Of a DNA stretch of 7,762 bases, positions 6,301 through 7,762 are shown piece by piece. Where the stretch lies: positions 1-7,762 of the forward strand of contig CAIRWO010000041.1 in NCBI GenBank assembly GCA_903882345.1. Reading direction: 5' to 3'. The first letter of the stretch is position 1, and each line of letters begins with the position of its first letter. Both the position numbers and the translations under genes were made by a program. The notes beneath the pieces were generated by a model. The model searched no databases and was not told the DNA's origin. It saw only the letters and a program-made list of their open reading frames with translations. This DNA comes from Candidatus Omnitrophota bacterium (GTDB taxonomy: Bacteria > Omnitrophota > Gorgyraeia > Gygaellales > Profunditerraquicolaceae).

Positions 6301-7426
6301 ATCCCATAGTCTTACGGAATTTAAGCGCACTTAAGCTGATCACGCACAGGCCGATGACGACGAGCGGTATAAGCTGAGGCCAAAGAATATCCATGCCTAC
6401 GCCTTTCAAGAAGATGCTCCTGATCACTACCATAAAATAGCGTAGAGGATTTAAAAATGTAAACCACTGGATAACCTGGGGCATATTGGCGATCGGATAA
6501 GCAAACCCGGAAAGCAGCACCGTCGGCATATAGAACAGGAAAACCGACATCATTGCCTCCTGCTGGGTTGCGGAGACCGTGGAAATAAACAGTCCGATCC
6601 CCAATGTAGTGAATAAATATATGCAAGTGGAAAATAGCAATAATAAAAGGCTGCCCCTTAATGGTATATGGAACCAAACTATGCCCAATATGGTGATCAG
6701 GATGATCTGGACAAGCGCGATTGCCGCAAAGGGCAGGAGCTTACCGATAATAAACTCAAGCGGCTTTAAGGGGCTGACTGTCAGCTGCTCCATTGTGCCG
6801 ATCTCCTTTTCTTTTACGATCGCCATAGCAGTCAGCAATAGAGACATCATCGTCACAATGGTAGCGATGACCCCGGGAAGATAATAATTTCTTGAGATAA
6901 GGTTGCCGTTGAACCAGGCGCGGTCTCTCAGGTCTACGCTTGGCATAGGCTTTTCCCAGCCGCCTGCTTCCAATTCTTTTTTCATAAGATCAGCCTGATA
7001 GTTACTTACGATGGTATTGGCATAACCCATAACGACCATTGCCGTATTTGAATCTGTGCCGTCAAATGCCAGCTGGATATTTGCGTCTTTGCCGGCATTA
7101 AGGTCGCGGCCAAAACCGCGGTCAATATGGATAACCACACTGGCCAGCCCTCTGTTCAAGATCCTATTCTGCTCCTTTTCGCTGTAGATATAGTGTTCGG
7201 GGATAAAATATTTGGAATAAGTAAACCGGCGCAGAAGCTCGCGGCTTTCTTTGGTATTATCGCGGTCTAAGATCGCCGTGGGCACATAGTTGATGTCTCT
7301 ATTTGCCGCATAACCGAAAAGGATTATCTGCAGAAGCGGAGTAATGAAGATAACTGTTCTCATCCGCGGGTCGCGGAAGATCTGCTTGAATTCCTTGATC
7401 AGGATAGCCTTTGGCCGTTCAAACAT
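6299..7426 (-). CDS. ABC-2 type transporter permease (YbhS/YbhR/YhhJ-like)
   Basis: This complete 375-residue inner-membrane permease belongs to the ABC-2 export family. A cytoplasmic start (FERPKAILIKEFKQIFRDPRM) leads into TM1 at about 22-41. A large periplasmic domain follows at about 42-180 (VPTAILDRDNTKESRELL; LASVVIHIDRGFGRDL; QLAFDGTDSNTA), then five more membrane segments at about 183-204, 229-250, 259-281, 293-310 and 347-366. The family signature after TM2 is present at 206-219 (EKEIGTMEQLTVSP), as is LLSGFAYPIANMP at about 304-316. The start is supported by AAGGTGG at 7442-7436, 9 nt upstream, and by the family N-terminus. Only 1 nt separates it from the stop of the preceding paralogous permease, so the two are surely co-expressed and probably form a heterodimer. 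An ATPase of the YbhF/CcmA type is expected upstream, outside the window. Relatives export drugs or lipophilic compounds; the substrate here is unknown. Confidence 0.95.
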   Translation of the reverse strand: MFERPKAILIKEFKQIFRDPRMRTVIFITPLLQIILFGYAANRDINYVPTAILDRDNTKESRELLRRFTYSKYFIPEHYIYSEKEQNRILNRGLASVVIHIDRGFGRDLNAGKDANIQLAFDGTDSNTAMVVMGYANTIVSNYQADLMKKELEAGGWEKPMPSVDLRDRAWFNGNLISRNYYLPGVIATIVTMMSLLLTAMAIVKEKEIGTMEQLTVSPLKPLEFIIGKLLPFAAIALVQIILITILGIVWFHIPLRGSLLLLLFSTCIYLFTTLGIGLFISTVSATQQEAMMSVFLFYMPTVLLSGFAYPIANMPQVIQWFTFLNPLRYFMVVIRSIFLKGVGMDILWPQLIPLVVIGLCVISLSALKFRKTMG

Positions 7427-7427
7427 A

Positions 7428-7762
7428 TTACACCGCCACCTTTTTTCTAAATCTTCGTATTGCCAAGCCCAGCATCACCATCGCAAATAATAACAGGAAA
7501 AGCGCCTCATCCCATATAGTTTCTATACCGTTTGCTTTTAAAAATAGGTCTCTTAATATAATGATATAATAACGCGCAGGGATAAGATAAGTGAATACCT
7601 GGATAAATTTGGGCATATTAAAAATCGGGTAGATAAAGCCGGAAAGCAGCAAGGTCGGTAAAAGTGTGGTCAAAGAAGCCAGCTGGCTGGCCATTAATTG
7701 CGTCCGGGCAACTACAGAAATTAATATCCCCTGTGACAATGCCCCGGTTAAAAAAAACGAGC
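7428..7762 (-). CDS. ABC-2 type transporter permease, C-terminal part (5' end outside window)
   Basis: The frame is open to the right edge, and about 111 residues of the C-terminal membrane region are visible. It starts mid-helix with SFFLTGALSQGILISVVART, continues with TLLLSGFIYPIFNMPKFIQV and ARYYIIILRDLFLKANGIETIW, then a last helix (EALFLLLFAMVMLGLAI), and ends in a basic tail (RRFRKKVAV). These segments align one to one with the end of the next permease (about residues 272-375), so this is its paralogue and likely partner. A TTG at 7739 could be taken as a start, but homology extends through it to the window edge, so it is internal. The missing part should hold TM1, the periplasmic domain and the EKE-G-TMEQL motif. 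Confidence 0.92.
   Translation of the reverse strand, partial: SFFLTGALSQGILISVVARTQLMASQLASLTTLLPTLLLSGFIYPIFNMPKFIQVFTYLIPARYYIIILRDLFLKANGIETIWDEALFLLLFAMVMLGLAIRRFRKKVAV

Noticed and set aside
7737..7739. TTG at 7739 as the start of the partial ABC permease
   Set aside because: The frame and permease homology (SFFLTGAL before this codon) continue to the window edge, so it is an internal leucine.

Overview
Every gene supported here is read from the minus strand, so the window reads right to left as one block of membrane-export genes. The organism is a diderm (Gram-negative type) bacterium, because the block encodes outer-membrane TolC-type, periplasmic adaptor and inner-membrane RND proteins. 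Base composition looks intermediate, with good Shine-Dalgarno sites and very tight gene packing. The phylum cannot be fixed from the sequence; an environmental lineage such as Omnitrophota or a relative is only a guess.

Layout in transcription order: (1) 7762-7428, the C-terminal part of an ABC-2 type permease cut by the window edge; (2) 7426-6299, a complete second ABC-2 permease of the YbhS/YbhR/YhhJ type; (3) 6286-6032, an unrecognised 84-residue basic membrane protein; (4) a 42-bp AT-rich gap with a short palindrome and a possible -10 box; (5) 5989-4421, a TolC-family outer-membrane lipoprotein; (6) 4418-3261, a periplasmic adaptor (membrane fusion protein); (7) 3240-86, an HAE1/MdtB-MdtC-like RND pump split by a one-base frameshift near 1579-1582; (8) 66-1, the possible start of another gene running off the left edge.

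Genes 5 to 7 form a canonical tripartite efflux system: the RND pump takes substrate from the periplasm or inner membrane using the proton gradient, the adaptor bridges, and the TolC-like duct passes it through the outer membrane. Genes 1 and 2 would form the membrane part of an ABC exporter whose ATPase should lie upstream, beyond the right edge. The ABC half could share the TolC-like duct with the RND half, but that is inference. The tightest joints (1, 2, 12 and 20 nt between stop and start) suggest translational coupling; the 42-bp gap before the TolC gene is the only place within the block that looks like a second promoter.

I do not see a clearly new system. The points most worth checking are the split RND gene, the small membrane protein between the ABC and RND modules, and the unusual leader of the TolC gene. 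There is no gene-free stretch over 300 bases, and I saw no tRNA, rRNA, CRISPR or insertion sequence.
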